From: Pseudomonas maumuensis | Lineage (GTDB): Bacteria > Pseudomonadota > Gammaproteobacteria > Pseudomonadales > Pseudomonadaceae | Length of the DNA stretch: 64,000 nt | Reading direction: 5' to 3' | Assembly: GCF_019139675.1 (NCBI RefSeq) | Contig: NZ_CP077077.1 | Coordinates: 3,224,001 to 3,288,000 of the forward strand | In this document: positions 64,000-64,000 of the stretch, one piece after another | Layout: every line of letters starts with the position of its first letter | How positions within the stretch are numbered: the first letter of the stretch is position 1 | Translations under genes and position numbers: made by a program | Notes under the pieces: generated by a model | Told to the model about the DNA's origin: nothing | Database searches by the model: none | The model's input: the letters and a program-made list of their open reading frames with translations, nothing else

Positions 64000-64000
64000 C

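Overview
The window is a GC-rich stretch of a Pseudomonas chromosome, most likely P. putida group. The left end shows this best: gcd, an oprB-type porin and a TonB-dependent receptor lie in the order I recall from P. putida, with P. putida-style REP hairpins and dense Pseudomonas codon use. A few start coordinates rest on recognising the family N-terminus and a ribosome binding site rather than on the longest open frame; these are noted per gene.

Layout. (1) 1-1631: a divergent MATE efflux gene (cut by the left edge) and TetR-type regulator, with two palindromic operators between them. (2) 1771-8685: periplasmic glucose oxidation (gcd), sugar porin (oprB), the zinc-independent L36 paralogue and a TonB-dependent receptor that appear to share Zur-like boxes, then alkB. 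(3) 8690-18765, all minus strand: a LysR regulator and, upstream of it, a nine-gene envelope cluster read phdA - TpsB transporter - exbB (fused to DUF2341/LamG) - exbD - tonB - Porin_5 - coiled-coil protein - YbjN - PPIase. It resembles the P. aeruginosa pdt/phdA-exbBD2 region, but no TpsA exoprotein gene is present beside it. (4) 18766-21185: a repeat-rich junction with inverted ~0.2 kb repeat units, two microsatellites and an IS481-family element that sits at the tip of a palindrome.

(5) 21186-54990: four co-directional, tightly packed NRPS genes with nine modules in total and one terminal thioesterase, preceded by a SyrP-like aspartate beta-hydroxylase gene. Both transcription units carry promoter elements of the PvdS/iron-starvation type (TAAAT-N16-CGT, perfect for the NRPS operon). 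Reading the ten-residue A-domain codes by eye gives Lys - D-Asp - Thr - Gly - Thr - Thr - Lys(-like) - D-Asp - Thr. With two D-Asp modules, a hydroxylase and no hydroxyornithine module, this is best explained as the side chain of a pyoverdine that binds iron through the chromophore catechol and two beta-hydroxyaspartates, like the P. syringae-type pyoverdine but with a longer and apparently different sequence. (6) 55238-62573: the fpvG(x2)-H-J-K-C-D-E-F operon, which in P. aeruginosa reduces and releases iron from pyoverdine in the periplasm; here fpvG is present as a tandem pair. This supports the pyoverdine assignment. PvdL (chromophore synthetase), FpvA and the chromophore-maturation genes are not in the window and must be elsewhere. 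(7) 62616-63999: a convergent pair, a DUF1615 lipoprotein and the end of an isochorismatase-family hydrolase.

Long open frames antisense to the NRPS genes (up to about 2,500 codons) are judged composition artefacts and are not annotated.
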